Below are positions 8,101 through 19,709 of a stretch of 52,621 nucleotides of DNA, in pieces. The stretch comes from Methylobacterium sp. WSM2598 (GTDB lineage Bacteria > Pseudomonadota > Alphaproteobacteria > Rhizobiales > Beijerinckiaceae): the NCBI RefSeq assembly GCF_000379105.1, contig NZ_KB900609.1:5989963-6042583 (forward strand). Direction: 5' to 3'. A program made the position numbers and the translations under genes. The notes beneath the pieces were generated by a model. That model had not been told where the DNA came from. It was given only the letters and a program-made list of their open reading frames with translations, and did not search any database. Every line of letters begins with the position of its first letter. Position 1 is the first letter of the stretch.

Positions 8101-10127
8101 ACCGCATCCTGGAGGCGCAATCCTACCGGCTCGCCCATTGGCGGGTCGCGGCGAGCGACATCAACTACCGCCGCTTCTTCGACGTGAACTCGCTCGCGGG
8201 CCTGCGGGTCGAGCGCCCGGCGGTGTTCGAGGGCGCCCACGCCATGCTGTTCCGCCACATCCGCGAGGGGCGGATCGACGGCCTGCGCATCGACCACATC
8301 GACGGCCTCGCCGACCCGGCCGGCTACGTGCGCGCCCTCCAGGCCGCCGTGGGGCCGGGCTTCTACATCGTGGTGGAGAAGATCCTGGAGCCCGGCGAGC
8401 GCCTGCGGCCATGGCCGGTCGCGGGTACCACCGGCTACGACGTGCTCAACCAGATCGACGGGCTCTTCGTCGACCGCGCGAAGCAGGAGGCGGTGCGCGC
8501 CCTCTACGCGGAGGCGACCGGCACCGACGAGTCCTACGGCCTGCTCCTGCGCCAGGTGAAGGCCGAGATCCTGGAGACGAGCTTCGCGAGCGAGCTCGAG
8601 GTGCTGACCTCCGACCTCAAGCGCGTGGCCGACGCCGACCGGCGCACCCGCGACTTCTCGGTCAACGCCCTGCGCCAGGCCCTGACCGAGATCGTGGCGC
8701 GGTTCCCGGTCTATCGCAGCTACATGCCCCAGGACCTCGACGAGGGCGACCTGGAGCCGGAGGACGTGCGGCTGATCGAGGGGGCGGTGCGCCGGGCCAA
8801 GCGGCACTCGCGGCTGCCGGACCGCTCGGTGCACGACTTCGCCCAGGGCGTGCTGCTGGGGCGCATCGACACCGACGGCCCGGGCCGGCCCTCGCCCGAA
8901 ATCGTGCGCCGCGTGCGCCGCCGCTTCCAGCAGCTGACCGGCCCGGTCATGGCCAAGAGCCTGGAGGACACGCTGTTCTACCGCTACGTCGAACTCCTCG
9001 CGCTCAACGAGGTGGGCGGGGATCCCGGCGAGTACGGGCTTGCGGCGGAGCATTTCCACGCCCTCCAGGCCGCCCGCGCCCGCGATTGGCCGAACGCCCA
9101 GATCGCCACGGCGACCCACGACACCAAGCGCGGCGAGGATGCCCGCGCCCGGCTGCTCGCCCTCTCGGCGATGCCCGAGGCGTGGCGGGCCGAGTGGGCG
9201 CGCTGGCGGGAGATCGCCGGGCCGCATCTCGGCGAGGTCGAGGGCGAGCCGGCGCCGGACGCCAACGACCAGTGGATGCTCCTCCAGGCCATCCTGGGGG
9301 CGTGGCCCCTCGAACTCCTGGAGGACGTCTCCGACGCGGGCGCGGTGGCGGCGTTCCGCGGGCGGCTCGGGACCTACGCGGAGAAGGCCCTGCGCGAGAG
9401 CAAGCGCTGGTCGAGCTGGGTCAACGTCGACGAGGCCTACGAGGGCGCGGTGGCGCGGCTCCTCGACGCGCTGATCGCCCCGGATTCCGCCTTCCTCACG
9501 GCGTTGCGGCCGTTCGCGGCCCGGCTCGCCCGCATCGGCATGGTGACCGGGCTCGCCCGCACGGCGCTGAAATGCACCCTGCCGGGCCTGCCCGACACCT
9601 ACCAGGGCACGGAGTTCTGGGACTTCTCCTTCGTCGATCCCGACAACCGCCGCCCGGTCGACTACGCGGCCCGGGCACGGGCGCTCGCCGAGGGCGGCTC
9701 GGTCGAGGAGATGCTGGCGCACTGGCCGGACGGGCGGATCAAGCAGGCGGTGCTGGCGCGCCTCCTCGCCGACCGCGCCGCGGCGCCGGGCTTCTACGCG
9801 CAGGCCGATTACCGGCCGCTCGCCGCGGAGGGGCCGCGCGCCGGGCAGGCCTTCGCCTTCCTGCGCGGCGAGGCGGCGGGCGGGGGCGAGCTCCTGGTGG
9901 CGCTGCCGCGCCACGTGGAGAGCCTGCTGCAGGACGAGGCGGCGGGCGACCTGCCGCGCCTGGCCGGGGCCTTCGCCGGCAGCGCGCTCCCGGTTCCGGA
10001 GGGCAGCCGCTGGCGCGATCTCGTCACCGGAGAGGAACTGGGGGAGGAGGGCGGGCGTCTTCCGCTCGACCGCCTCTTCCGGAGGCTTCCCGTCGCGGTC
10101 CTGCGGCGGGTAACGGCATCGAGTTGA
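5184..10127 (+). CDS. Fusion of 4-alpha-glucanotransferase (MalQ) and malto-oligosyltrehalose synthase (TreY)
   Basis: One uninterrupted frame of 1,647 residues. Residues 1 to about 700 are GH77 amylomaltase: YGMRSAGNLGIGTYADA, SPYSPSSRLF, nucleophile Asp463 (IRIDHAFQL), acid/base Glu511 (VIAEDLGT) and Asp563 (TTHDLPTF). From about residue 708 (ATYRLQFHKDFTFDDAV) to the end is TreY (GH13_26), with STHGYDIVDH, DIVPNHMG, Asp1037 (LRIDHIDGL), Glu1065 (IVVEKILEPGE) and Asp1313 (ATHDTKRGEDARAR). All catalytic residues of both enzymes are present, so both halves are probably active: MalQ would rearrange malto-oligosaccharides into chains that TreY isomerises to maltooligosyltrehalose. The start codon overlaps the treZ stop. 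A frameshift artefact is unlikely, since the linker (residues 690-707) is short and in frame. Confidence 0.93.
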   Translation: MAVSEDVVARLADLAGVAASYTDAFGQRVETPLEVRCGVLAAMGLPCGTEEEARASLARVEALRRGLVPPLLPVEARRASRVPVRARGGGSLTWRLVDERGSARDGRALVAAGDADSGFDLPPLTPGYHRLSVGLGEQRAEATVIAAPHRCWRPRALGEEGARDWGLAVQLYGMRSAGNLGIGTYADAARAASDAGARGAAFLGLSPVHALFPSDRHKVSPYSPSSRLFLETLYIDPAAVPGFAGSRAAALLEERRPEIARLRDAALVDHAGVWEVLGPVLDALWQESRARAGRDTDFLAFRAAGGESLEAHASFDALSEHFRRQGAHWLGEWPEPYRRNGTPEVRAFVRENPERIAFYAWLQFLADRQLAEAAAAAQASGMRLGLYRDLAVGADRGGSEVWSHPERFAAGLSIGAPPDLLAPSGQDWGLPPFDPLALERDGLAAFRALVQANMRHAGAIRIDHAFQLARLYLIPLGRGARNGAYVAMPFGPMLAVLRLESHRAKCLVIAEDLGTAPEGFSDALMQAGILSYRILAFERGEGGSFKSPGAYPRDALCAITTHDLPTFVGWWRGVDTDLRQSLGLYDAERAEGERAERVTERRRLSEALHGENLQPGAEPPDQPPFDAAARYLARAPSVLTAVQYEDVLGEVSQANMPGITDGYPNWRRKLDRDLDAIAAPGGPLAKLAASLASEDRGPRSGAARLASEPPRATYRLQFHKDFTFDDAVGIVPYLAGIGISHVYASPIHKARPGSTHGYDIVDHREINPELGGEEAFIRFSDALKAHGLKLLLDIVPNHMGVGGADNPWWLSVLEWGPLSPAAQAFDIDWERLGAHNKLVVPFLGTRYGEALEKGDLTLTFDPAEGGFSVWHYEHKFPISPLSYPIILDRALAALPEAGDEAAATVLSISERLRRMSEETEEARLAGFPAEADGLKQRLAEAVAHAPELRHAIDRAVTLVNGFKGHPDSFGALHRILEAQSYRLAHWRVAASDINYRRFFDVNSLAGLRVERPAVFEGAHAMLFRHIREGRIDGLRIDHIDGLADPAGYVRALQAAVGPGFYIVVEKILEPGERLRPWPVAGTTGYDVLNQIDGLFVDRAKQEAVRALYAEATGTDESYGLLLRQVKAEILETSFASELEVLTSDLKRVADADRRTRDFSVNALRQALTEIVARFPVYRSYMPQDLDEGDLEPEDVRLIEGAVRRAKRHSRLPDRSVHDFAQGVLLGRIDTDGPGRPSPEIVRRVRRRFQQLTGPVMAKSLEDTLFYRYVELLALNEVGGDPGEYGLAAEHFHALQAARARDWPNAQIATATHDTKRGEDARARLLALSAMPEAWRAEWARWREIAGPHLGEVEGEPAPDANDQWMLLQAILGAWPLELLEDVSDAGAVAAFRGRLGTYAEKALRESKRWSSWVNVDEAYEGAVARLLDALIAPDSAFLTALRPFAARLARIGMVTGLARTALKCTLPGLPDTYQGTEFWDFSFVDPDNRRPVDYAARARALAEGGSVEEMLAHWPDGRIKQAVLARLLADRAAAPGFYAQADYRPLAAEGPRAGQAFAFLRGEAAGGGELLVALPRHVESLLQDEAAGDLPRLAGAFAGSALPVPEGSRWRDLVTGEELGEEGGRLPLDRLFRRLPVAVLRRVTASS

Positions 10128-10178
10128 GCCGCGGCCGGGGTTCGGACGCGGGCGCCCCCTCCCGGACGGGAGCGGGGC

Positions 10179-10232
10179 GGGGATTCCAGGATCCCAGGGG
10201 ATTCGAGAATCCCGGGGGATTCCAGGATTCCA
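10179..10232. repeat. Three 18-bp tandem repeats between malQ-treY and glgE
   Basis: Units GGGGATTCCAGGATCCCA (10179-10196), GGGGATTCGAGAATCCCG (10197-10214) and GGGGATTCCAGGATTCCA (10215-10232). Each unit is itself nearly palindromic (GGGATTC..GAATCCC), so hairpins can form. The array sits in the 232-bp spacer, 128 bp before the glgE start. Function unknown. Confidence 0.8.
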
Positions 10233-10359
10233 GGACCCTGCCCCGGCCGGGGGAGGGCGGAACCGCGCCGAATCCCGCCCCGGCCAAGGTCACGGCGGCG
10301 TCGCGGCCGTGCGGCACACGATGCGAGGCTCCAGAGAGGTTGCAGGCAGGATCGGTCCG

Positions 10360-13728
<3,369 letters not shown>

Positions 13729-13892
13729 GGCCGCGCGTGGCAGCACGACCCGCTCGCGGCTCGCGGCGGCCCCCGCCCTGAGCCGACCCGCACCCGTCGT
13801 TTCCCGAACTCCCTCCCGGCGAGAGGCGCTCATGCGGGACGAGACCGTCCCCGCGCGGCGCACGGAACCCGGTCGAACGAGGCTCTGACGCG

Positions 13893-16800
13893 ATGATCGA
13901 TCGCAGCGATCCGCAATGGTACCGTGACGCCATCATCTACCAGGTCCACGTCAAATCCTTCTTCGACGCCAACAACGACGGCATCGGCGACTTCGACGGC
14001 CTGACCGCCAAGCTCGACTACATCCGCGACCTCGGGGTGACGGCGATCTGGGTGATGCCGTTCTACCCCTCGCCGCTGCGGGACGACGGCTACGACATCG
14101 CCGACTACAAGGGCATCAACCCGTCCTACGGCACGATGCGCGATTTCCGGCGCTTCGTCCGCGAGGCGCACGAGCGCGGCCTGCGCGTCATCACCGAGCT
14201 CGTCATCAACCACACCTCGGACCAGCACCCCTGGTTCCAGCGCGCCCGCAGCGCCCCCAAGGGCTCCAAGTGGCGCGACTTCTACGTCTGGTCCGACACG
14301 GACGAGAAGTACCGCGACACGCGCATCATCTTCCTCGACACCGAGGCCTCGAACTGGACCTGGGACCCGGTCGCCAAGGCCTATTACTGGCACCGCTTCT
14401 ACTCGCACCAGCCGGATCTGAACTTCGACAATCCGCGCGTGCTGGAGGCGGTGATCGAGGTGATGCGCTACTGGCTCGACATGGGGGTGGACGGCCTGCG
14501 CCTCGACGCGATCCCCTACCTGATCGAGCGCGAGGACACGAACTGCGAGAACCTCTCCGAGACGCACGACGTCATCAAGAAGATCCGCGCCGCCCTCGAC
14601 GCCGGCTACCCGGACCGCATGCTGCTCGCCGAGGCCAACCAGTGGCCCGAGGAGACCGCGCAGTACTTCGGCGACGGGGACGAGTGCCACATGGCGTTCC
14701 ACTTTCCCCTGATGCCGCGGATGTACATGGCGATCGCGCAGGAGGACCGGCACCCGATCACCGATATCATGCGGCAGACGCCGGAGATCCCGGAGGGCTG
14801 CCAATGGGCGATCTTCCTGCGCAACCACGACGAGCTGACGCTCGAGATGGTCACCGACAAGGAGCGGGACTACCTCTGGAGCTTCTACGCCGCCGACCGC
14901 CGCGCCCGCATCAACCTCGGCATCCGCCGCCGCCTCGCGCCCCTGCTGGAGAACGATCGGCGCAAGATCGAGTTGATGAAGTTCCTGCTGCTGTCGATGC
15001 CCGGGACCCCGGTGCTCTATTACGGCGACGAGATCGGGATGGGCGACAACATCTACCTGGGCGACCGCGACGGGGTGCGCACCCCGATGCAATGGTCGCC
15101 CGACCGGAACGGCGGCTTCTCCCGCGCCGACCCGGCGCGCCTGTTCCTGCCCACCATCCAGGACCCGATCTACGGCTTCGACGCCGTCAACGTCGAGGCC
15201 CATAGCCGCGCCCAGACCAGCCTGCTCAACTGGACGCGGCGGATGATCGCCATCCGCAACAACCACCGCTCGCTCGGCCGCGGCACGCTGCGCTTCCTCT
15301 ACCCGGACAACCGCAAGGTGCTGGCCTGGCTGCGTGAGTTCGACGACGAGAAGGTGCTCTGCGTCGCCAACCTGTCGCGGGCGCCGCAGGCGGTGCAGCT
15401 CGACCTCTCGGAGCTGCGCACGGCGGTGCCGGTGGAGCTCACGGGCGGCACCTCCTTCCCGCCGATCGGCGACCTGCCCTACCTGCTGACGCTGCCGGCC
15501 TACGGCTTCTACTGGTTCAAGCTGGCGCAGGGCCACGCCGAGGCGGCGCCGCGCCAGGAGGCGCCCGAACTCTTCACCCTCGTGCTCACCGGAGGCGTCG
15601 AGACCCTGATCCAGGGCCGCGAGCGGCAGGCCTTCGAGCGCACGGTGGCGCCGCGCTTCATCGGCTCGCGGCGCTGGTTCGGGGCCAAGGGCTCGCGCAT
15701 CCGGCAGGTGCAGGTCGTCGACAGCGCCGTCCTGCCCGCCCGCTCGGGCCGGAGCGGCTACCTGCTGCCGCGCCTGTCCGTGTCGCTCTCGAGCGGCGAG
15801 CGCCAGGAATACTTCACGCCGCTCGCGGTGGACGAGGGCCGGGAGGACGAGGCGCTCCTCGACCACGCCGTCGCGCGGGTGCGGCGCGGGCCGCGGATGG
15901 GCCTCCTGTACGGGGCGGCCTCCTCGCCGGACTTCGCCCTCGCGGTCGTCGACGGGATGCGGGAGGGCCGCGACCTGCCCTCCGAGGAGGGGCGGCTCGA
16001 ATTCCGCGCCACCTCGCTCTTCGACCCGGATCTCGACCTCGACCCGGCCGACATCCGCCGGCTCTCGGCCGAGCAGAGCAACACCTCGATCGCCTTCGGC
16101 TCGCGGCTGATGCTGAAGCTCCTGCGCCGCCTCCAGACCGGGACCCATCCCGAGGTCGAGGTCGGCCGCTTCCTCACCGAGGTGACGGGGTTCCGCAACA
16201 CGCCGGCGCTCCTCGGCACGGTCGAGCATGTCGGCCGGGACGGCACCCGCACGGCGCTCGCCCTGCTGCAGGCCTTCGTGCGCAACCAGGGCGACGCGTG
16301 GGCGCTGATGCGCGAGTACCTGCGCCGCGACCTCGACGCGATCGTGCTCGTGCCCGAGAGCGAGGCGCAGGCGCCCGAGGAGGTCTTCGGCACCCACCTG
16401 CGCTGGGCGAGCCTGCTCGGCCAGCGCACCGCCGAGATGCACCGCGCCTTCGCGATGGAGACCGACGACCCGGCCTTCGCGGCCGAGCCCTTCACGTCGG
16501 AGGACCTCGCCGCCCTCGTCGCCGATACCCGCCGCCAGGGCGAGAAGGCGATGCGCGGCGTCGCGGGGATCCCCGCCACGGCCTCCGCGAGCGCCCGCGA
16601 GGCGGCCGCGGCGATCCTCGCCGCCCGCGAGGAGATCGAGGCGCTGATCACCCGGCTCGGGCGCCTCGATCCGGTCGGGGCCCACAAGACCCGCATCCAC
16701 GGCGATTACCATCTCGGCCAGGTGCTCGCCTCCCAGGACGACCTCATCATCGTCGACTTCGAGGGCGAGCCGTCCCGGCCGGTCGAGGAGCGGCGGGCCA

Positions 16801-17159
16801 AGGCGACGCCGCTGCGCGACGTCGCCGGCGTGCTGCGCTCCTTCGCGTATGGCGGCGAGACGGTGACCCGGGAGATCGTCTCCCGCTTCGCCGAGGCCGA
16901 GGACCGCACGGTCGCGGCGGTCGCGGCCTGGCGCGGCCTGATCGAGGGCGCCTTCCTGGAGGCCTACGGGCACACCGTGCGCGGCAGCCGGGCCGCCGTC
17001 GCGGACGACGTCACCCACGAGCGCCTGCTGCGCCTCTGCCTGCTGAACAAGGCGCTCTACGAGATCGACTACGAGGCCAACAACCGCCCGGACTGGATCG
17101 AGATTCCGGCCCGCGGCGTGCTCTCCCTGCTGGACCATATGAGAAAGGTGCCCGAATGA
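13893..17159 (+). CDS. treS: Trehalose synthase-maltokinase fusion (TreS-Mak)
   Basis: A 1,088-residue bifunctional protein. Residues 1 to about 560 are TreS (GH13_16), which interconverts trehalose and maltose: WYRDAIIYQVHVKSFFDANN, Asp205 (LRLDAIPYL), Glu247 (LLAEANQWP) and Asp313 (RNHDELTLEM). Residues about 570-1088 are a maltokinase (Pep2 type) that phosphorylates maltose to maltose-1-phosphate, with the kinase motifs HGDYHLGQ at 936-943 and IVDFEGEP (Asp955). The fusion is common in proteobacteria. Its product feeds GlgE, the gene just upstream. The stop overlaps the glgB start (ATGA), so the two are co-translated. ATG13893 gives the canonical TreS N-terminus. Confidence 0.95.
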   Translation: MIDRSDPQWYRDAIIYQVHVKSFFDANNDGIGDFDGLTAKLDYIRDLGVTAIWVMPFYPSPLRDDGYDIADYKGINPSYGTMRDFRRFVREAHERGLRVITELVINHTSDQHPWFQRARSAPKGSKWRDFYVWSDTDEKYRDTRIIFLDTEASNWTWDPVAKAYYWHRFYSHQPDLNFDNPRVLEAVIEVMRYWLDMGVDGLRLDAIPYLIEREDTNCENLSETHDVIKKIRAALDAGYPDRMLLAEANQWPEETAQYFGDGDECHMAFHFPLMPRMYMAIAQEDRHPITDIMRQTPEIPEGCQWAIFLRNHDELTLEMVTDKERDYLWSFYAADRRARINLGIRRRLAPLLENDRRKIELMKFLLLSMPGTPVLYYGDEIGMGDNIYLGDRDGVRTPMQWSPDRNGGFSRADPARLFLPTIQDPIYGFDAVNVEAHSRAQTSLLNWTRRMIAIRNNHRSLGRGTLRFLYPDNRKVLAWLREFDDEKVLCVANLSRAPQAVQLDLSELRTAVPVELTGGTSFPPIGDLPYLLTLPAYGFYWFKLAQGHAEAAPRQEAPELFTLVLTGGVETLIQGRERQAFERTVAPRFIGSRRWFGAKGSRIRQVQVVDSAVLPARSGRSGYLLPRLSVSLSSGERQEYFTPLAVDEGREDEALLDHAVARVRRGPRMGLLYGAASSPDFALAVVDGMREGRDLPSEEGRLEFRATSLFDPDLDLDPADIRRLSAEQSNTSIAFGSRLMLKLLRRLQTGTHPEVEVGRFLTEVTGFRNTPALLGTVEHVGRDGTRTALALLQAFVRNQGDAWALMREYLRRDLDAIVLVPESEAQAPEEVFGTHLRWASLLGQRTAEMHRAFAMETDDPAFAAEPFTSEDLAALVADTRRQGEKAMRGVAGIPATASASAREAAAAILAAREEIEALITRLGRLDPVGAHKTRIHGDYHLGQVLASQDDLIIVDFEGEPSRPVEERRAKATPLRDVAGVLRSFAYGGETVTREIVSRFAEAEDRTVAAVAAWRGLIEGAFLEAYGHTVRGSRAAVADDVTHERLLRLCLLNKALYEIDYEANNRPDWIEIPARGVLSLLDHMRKVPE

Positions 17160-19456
17160 CGGTTGACGCGACCCGCGCCCGCCCGCCGGCCCCGCCCTCC
17201 CGGACGATTCCTGCGGCCGCCCCGGACGCGCCGGGCCAGGCGCCCCGCCCCGCCGTGCCGGCCCGCCACGCCGGGCTCCACCCGGACGCCGTCGAGGCGA
17301 TCATGGCGGCCGGCCACGGCGATCCGTTCGCGGTCCTGGGTCCGCACGAGGTCTCGCCCGGCCGGTGGGAGGTGCGGGCCGTGCTGCCCGAGGCGCGCGC
17401 CGCGGCTTTGATCCTCGGCGAGGCCCGGATCGAGATGGAGCGCCGCCACCCGGCCGGCTTCTTCGTCGGCGCCTTCGCGCATGAGGGCCGCCCGGATTAC
17501 CGCATCGCGGTCGAGGCCTGGGACAACACCGAGCGGCTGCGGCGCGACCCCTACGAGTTCGGCACCACGCTGAACCAGGCCGAGATCGGGCTCCTGCGCG
17601 ACGTCGGCAACGACGCGGTGCAGCGGGTGCTCGGCGGGCAGGCGGTCACGATCGGCGGCGTGCCGGGCTTCCGCTTCGCGGTCTGGGCGCCCAATGCCCG
17701 GCGCGTCAGCGTGGTCGGCGACTTCAACGACTGGGACGGGCGCCGCCACCCGATGCGCCTGTGGCACGACGGCGGCGTCTGGGAACTCTTCATCCCCGAC
17801 CTGCCCAAGGGCACGAACTACAAGTTCGAGATCCGCGGCCCGGACGGCGCGGTCCTGCCGCTCAAGGCGGACCCGGTCGCCTTCGCGGCCCAGCAGCCGC
17901 CCGAGACCGCCTCGCGCCTCAACGGGCGGCCGCAGCCGCGCTGGCGCGACGGGGCCTGGATGGGCAGCCGCGGCAAGGCCGACCACCGCCACAGCCCGAT
18001 CAGCATCTACGAGGTGCATCTCGGCTCCTGGGCGCGGGTGCCGGAGGAGGGGAACCGCTACCTCACCTACCGGGAACTCGCGGCGCGGCTGATCCCCTAC
18101 GTCAAGGAGATGGGCTTCACCCATATCGAGCTCCTGCCCATCACCGAGCACCCGTTCGACGGCTCCTGGGGCTACCAGCCGGTCTCGCTCTTCGCGCCGA
18201 CCAGCCGCTTCGGCTCGCCCGAGGATTTCTGCGAGTTCGTCAACGCCGCCCACGAGGCGGGCCTCGGCATCCTCCTCGACTGGGTGCCGGGCCACTTCCC
18301 CCTCGACGCGCACGGGCTCGGGCTCTTCGACGGCACCCACCTGTACGAGCACGCCGATCCCCGCCAGGGCTTCCACCAGGATTGGGGCACCTACATCTAC
18401 AATTTCGGGCGCACCGAGGTCTCGGCCTTCCTGGCGGCCAATGCCCGCTTCTGGCTGGAGGAGTACCACCTCGACGGGCTTCGCGTGGACGCGGTCGCCT
18501 CCATGCTCTACCTCGACTATTCGCGGCGGGCCGGCGAGTGGATCCCCAACCAGTACGGGGGCAACGAGAATCTCGACGCGATCAACTTCCTGCGCCGGAC
18601 CAACGAGGCGACCTACGCGCACGCCCCCGGCACCATGACGGTGGCGGAGGAATCGACCTCCTGGCCCGGCGTCTCGCACCCGACCTATACCGGCGGGCTC
18701 GGCTTCGGCTTCAAGTGGAACATGGGGTGGATGCACGACACCCTGCGCTTCATCTCGAAGGACCCGGTGCACCGCCGCTACCACCACAACGACCTGACCT
18801 TCGGGCTGCTCTACGCCTTCTCGGAGAACTTCATCCTGCCGCTGTCCCACGACGAGGTGGTGCACGGCAAGGGCTCGCTCATCGGCAAGATGCCGGGCGA
18901 CCGCTGGCAGAGATTCGCCAACCTGCGCGCCTATTTCGGCTTCATGTGGGGCCATCCCGGCAAGAAGCTGCTGTTCATGGGCGGCGAGTTCGGCCAGGAG
19001 CGGGAGTGGAACCACAACCAGAGCCTGGACTGGCACCTGCTCGACGACGCGTTCCATCGCGGCGTCAAGGACCTCGTGCGCGACCTCAACCACCTCTACG
19101 CGGCGGTGCCGGCCCTCCACGCCCGCGACACGGAGGCGGCCGGCTTCGAGTGGCTGGTGGCGGACGATGCCGACAACAGCGTGATCGCCTGGGCCCGCAA
19201 GGGCCGCGAGGCGGGGCAGGTCGCGATCGTGGTGTCGAACTTCACCCCGATCCCCCGCCACGGCTACCGCATCGGCGTGCCGGCCCCGGGCTATTACCGG
19301 GAGGCGATCAACACCGACGCGGCCGCCTACGGCGGCAGCAACGTCGGCAATTACGGGGGCCTGGAGGCGTCCTGCGACCCCTCGCACGGGCAATCCTGCT
19401 CGCTGACCCTGTCGCTGCCGCCGCTGGGGACCGTGATCCTGGTGCGCGAGGGCTGA
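17156..19456 (+). CDS. glgB: 1,4-alpha-glucan branching enzyme GlgB
   Basis: A 766-residue GH13_9 branching enzyme that introduces alpha-1,6 branches and completes the GlgE pathway. After a Pro/Ala-rich leader (about 35 residues) come an N1 domain (GDPFAVLGPHEV), a CBM48 (FRFAVWAPNARRVSVVGDFN) and the barrel with Asp445 (LRVDAVASMLY), Glu498 (TVAEEST) and Asp566 (LSHDEVVHGKGSL). The spacings of 53 and 68 residues equal those of E. coli GlgB Asp405/Glu458/Asp526. The ATG overlaps the treS-mak stop by 4 bp. Dispersed repeat copy 2 begins at the last base of its stop codon. Confidence 0.96.
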   Translation: MTVDATRARPPAPPSRTIPAAAPDAPGQAPRPAVPARHAGLHPDAVEAIMAAGHGDPFAVLGPHEVSPGRWEVRAVLPEARAAALILGEARIEMERRHPAGFFVGAFAHEGRPDYRIAVEAWDNTERLRRDPYEFGTTLNQAEIGLLRDVGNDAVQRVLGGQAVTIGGVPGFRFAVWAPNARRVSVVGDFNDWDGRRHPMRLWHDGGVWELFIPDLPKGTNYKFEIRGPDGAVLPLKADPVAFAAQQPPETASRLNGRPQPRWRDGAWMGSRGKADHRHSPISIYEVHLGSWARVPEEGNRYLTYRELAARLIPYVKEMGFTHIELLPITEHPFDGSWGYQPVSLFAPTSRFGSPEDFCEFVNAAHEAGLGILLDWVPGHFPLDAHGLGLFDGTHLYEHADPRQGFHQDWGTYIYNFGRTEVSAFLAANARFWLEEYHLDGLRVDAVASMLYLDYSRRAGEWIPNQYGGNENLDAINFLRRTNEATYAHAPGTMTVAEESTSWPGVSHPTYTGGLGFGFKWNMGWMHDTLRFISKDPVHRRYHHNDLTFGLLYAFSENFILPLSHDEVVHGKGSLIGKMPGDRWQRFANLRAYFGFMWGHPGKKLLFMGGEFGQEREWNHNQSLDWHLLDDAFHRGVKDLVRDLNHLYAAVPALHARDTEAAGFEWLVADDADNSVIAWARKGREAGQVAIVVSNFTPIPRHGYRIGVPAPGYYREAINTDAAAYGGSNVGNYGGLEASCDPSHGQSCSLTLSLPPLGTVILVREG

Positions 19457-19575
19457 GACGCTGTCCGGACGTGATCGTCCGGACAGCGTCTGACGAGCCC
19501 GCGCGGCGCGTGAGCGGAGCCGACATCCGCATGGCCGAAATGGGAGATGGCGACGCAATCCGTCGGATTTCGGAT
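19456..19575 (+). repeat. Dispersed structured element, copy 2 (after glgB)
   Basis: First stem AGACGCTGTCCGGAC (19456-19470) pairs perfectly over 15 bp with 19477-19491; loop GTGATC. This stem sequence is unrelated to the GGGATCCGCT-type stems of copies 1 and 3, yet position, loop core and everything downstream are conserved. Second stem CGACATCCG (19521-19529) with CGGATTTCG (19564-19572), one mismatch, encloses CATGGCCGAAATGGGAGATGG. Same orientation as glgB. The remaining spacer to 19709 shows nothing I recognise. Confidence 0.85.
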
Positions 19576-19709
19576 GATCCCCGCGGGGGCTCTCGCGGGC
19601 GCGTCGCCTCTCCCCGGCCGCGGGGCGCCCGCGCGCGCATGAGGGTTGAGTCGGGCGGCCCGGGAGGGCATGGCTCGGGGGTCGTCCCTCCCTGCCGCGA
19701 GCCGCGCCC

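Noticed and set aside
4509..9914. Very long minus-strand open frame (about 1,800 codons) opposite treZ and malQ-treY
   Set aside because: It is an antisense shadow produced by high GC at third positions. Its translation is low-complexity (Arg/Gly/Val/Leu-rich) with no family motif, while the plus strand encodes two enzymes with complete catalytic sets.
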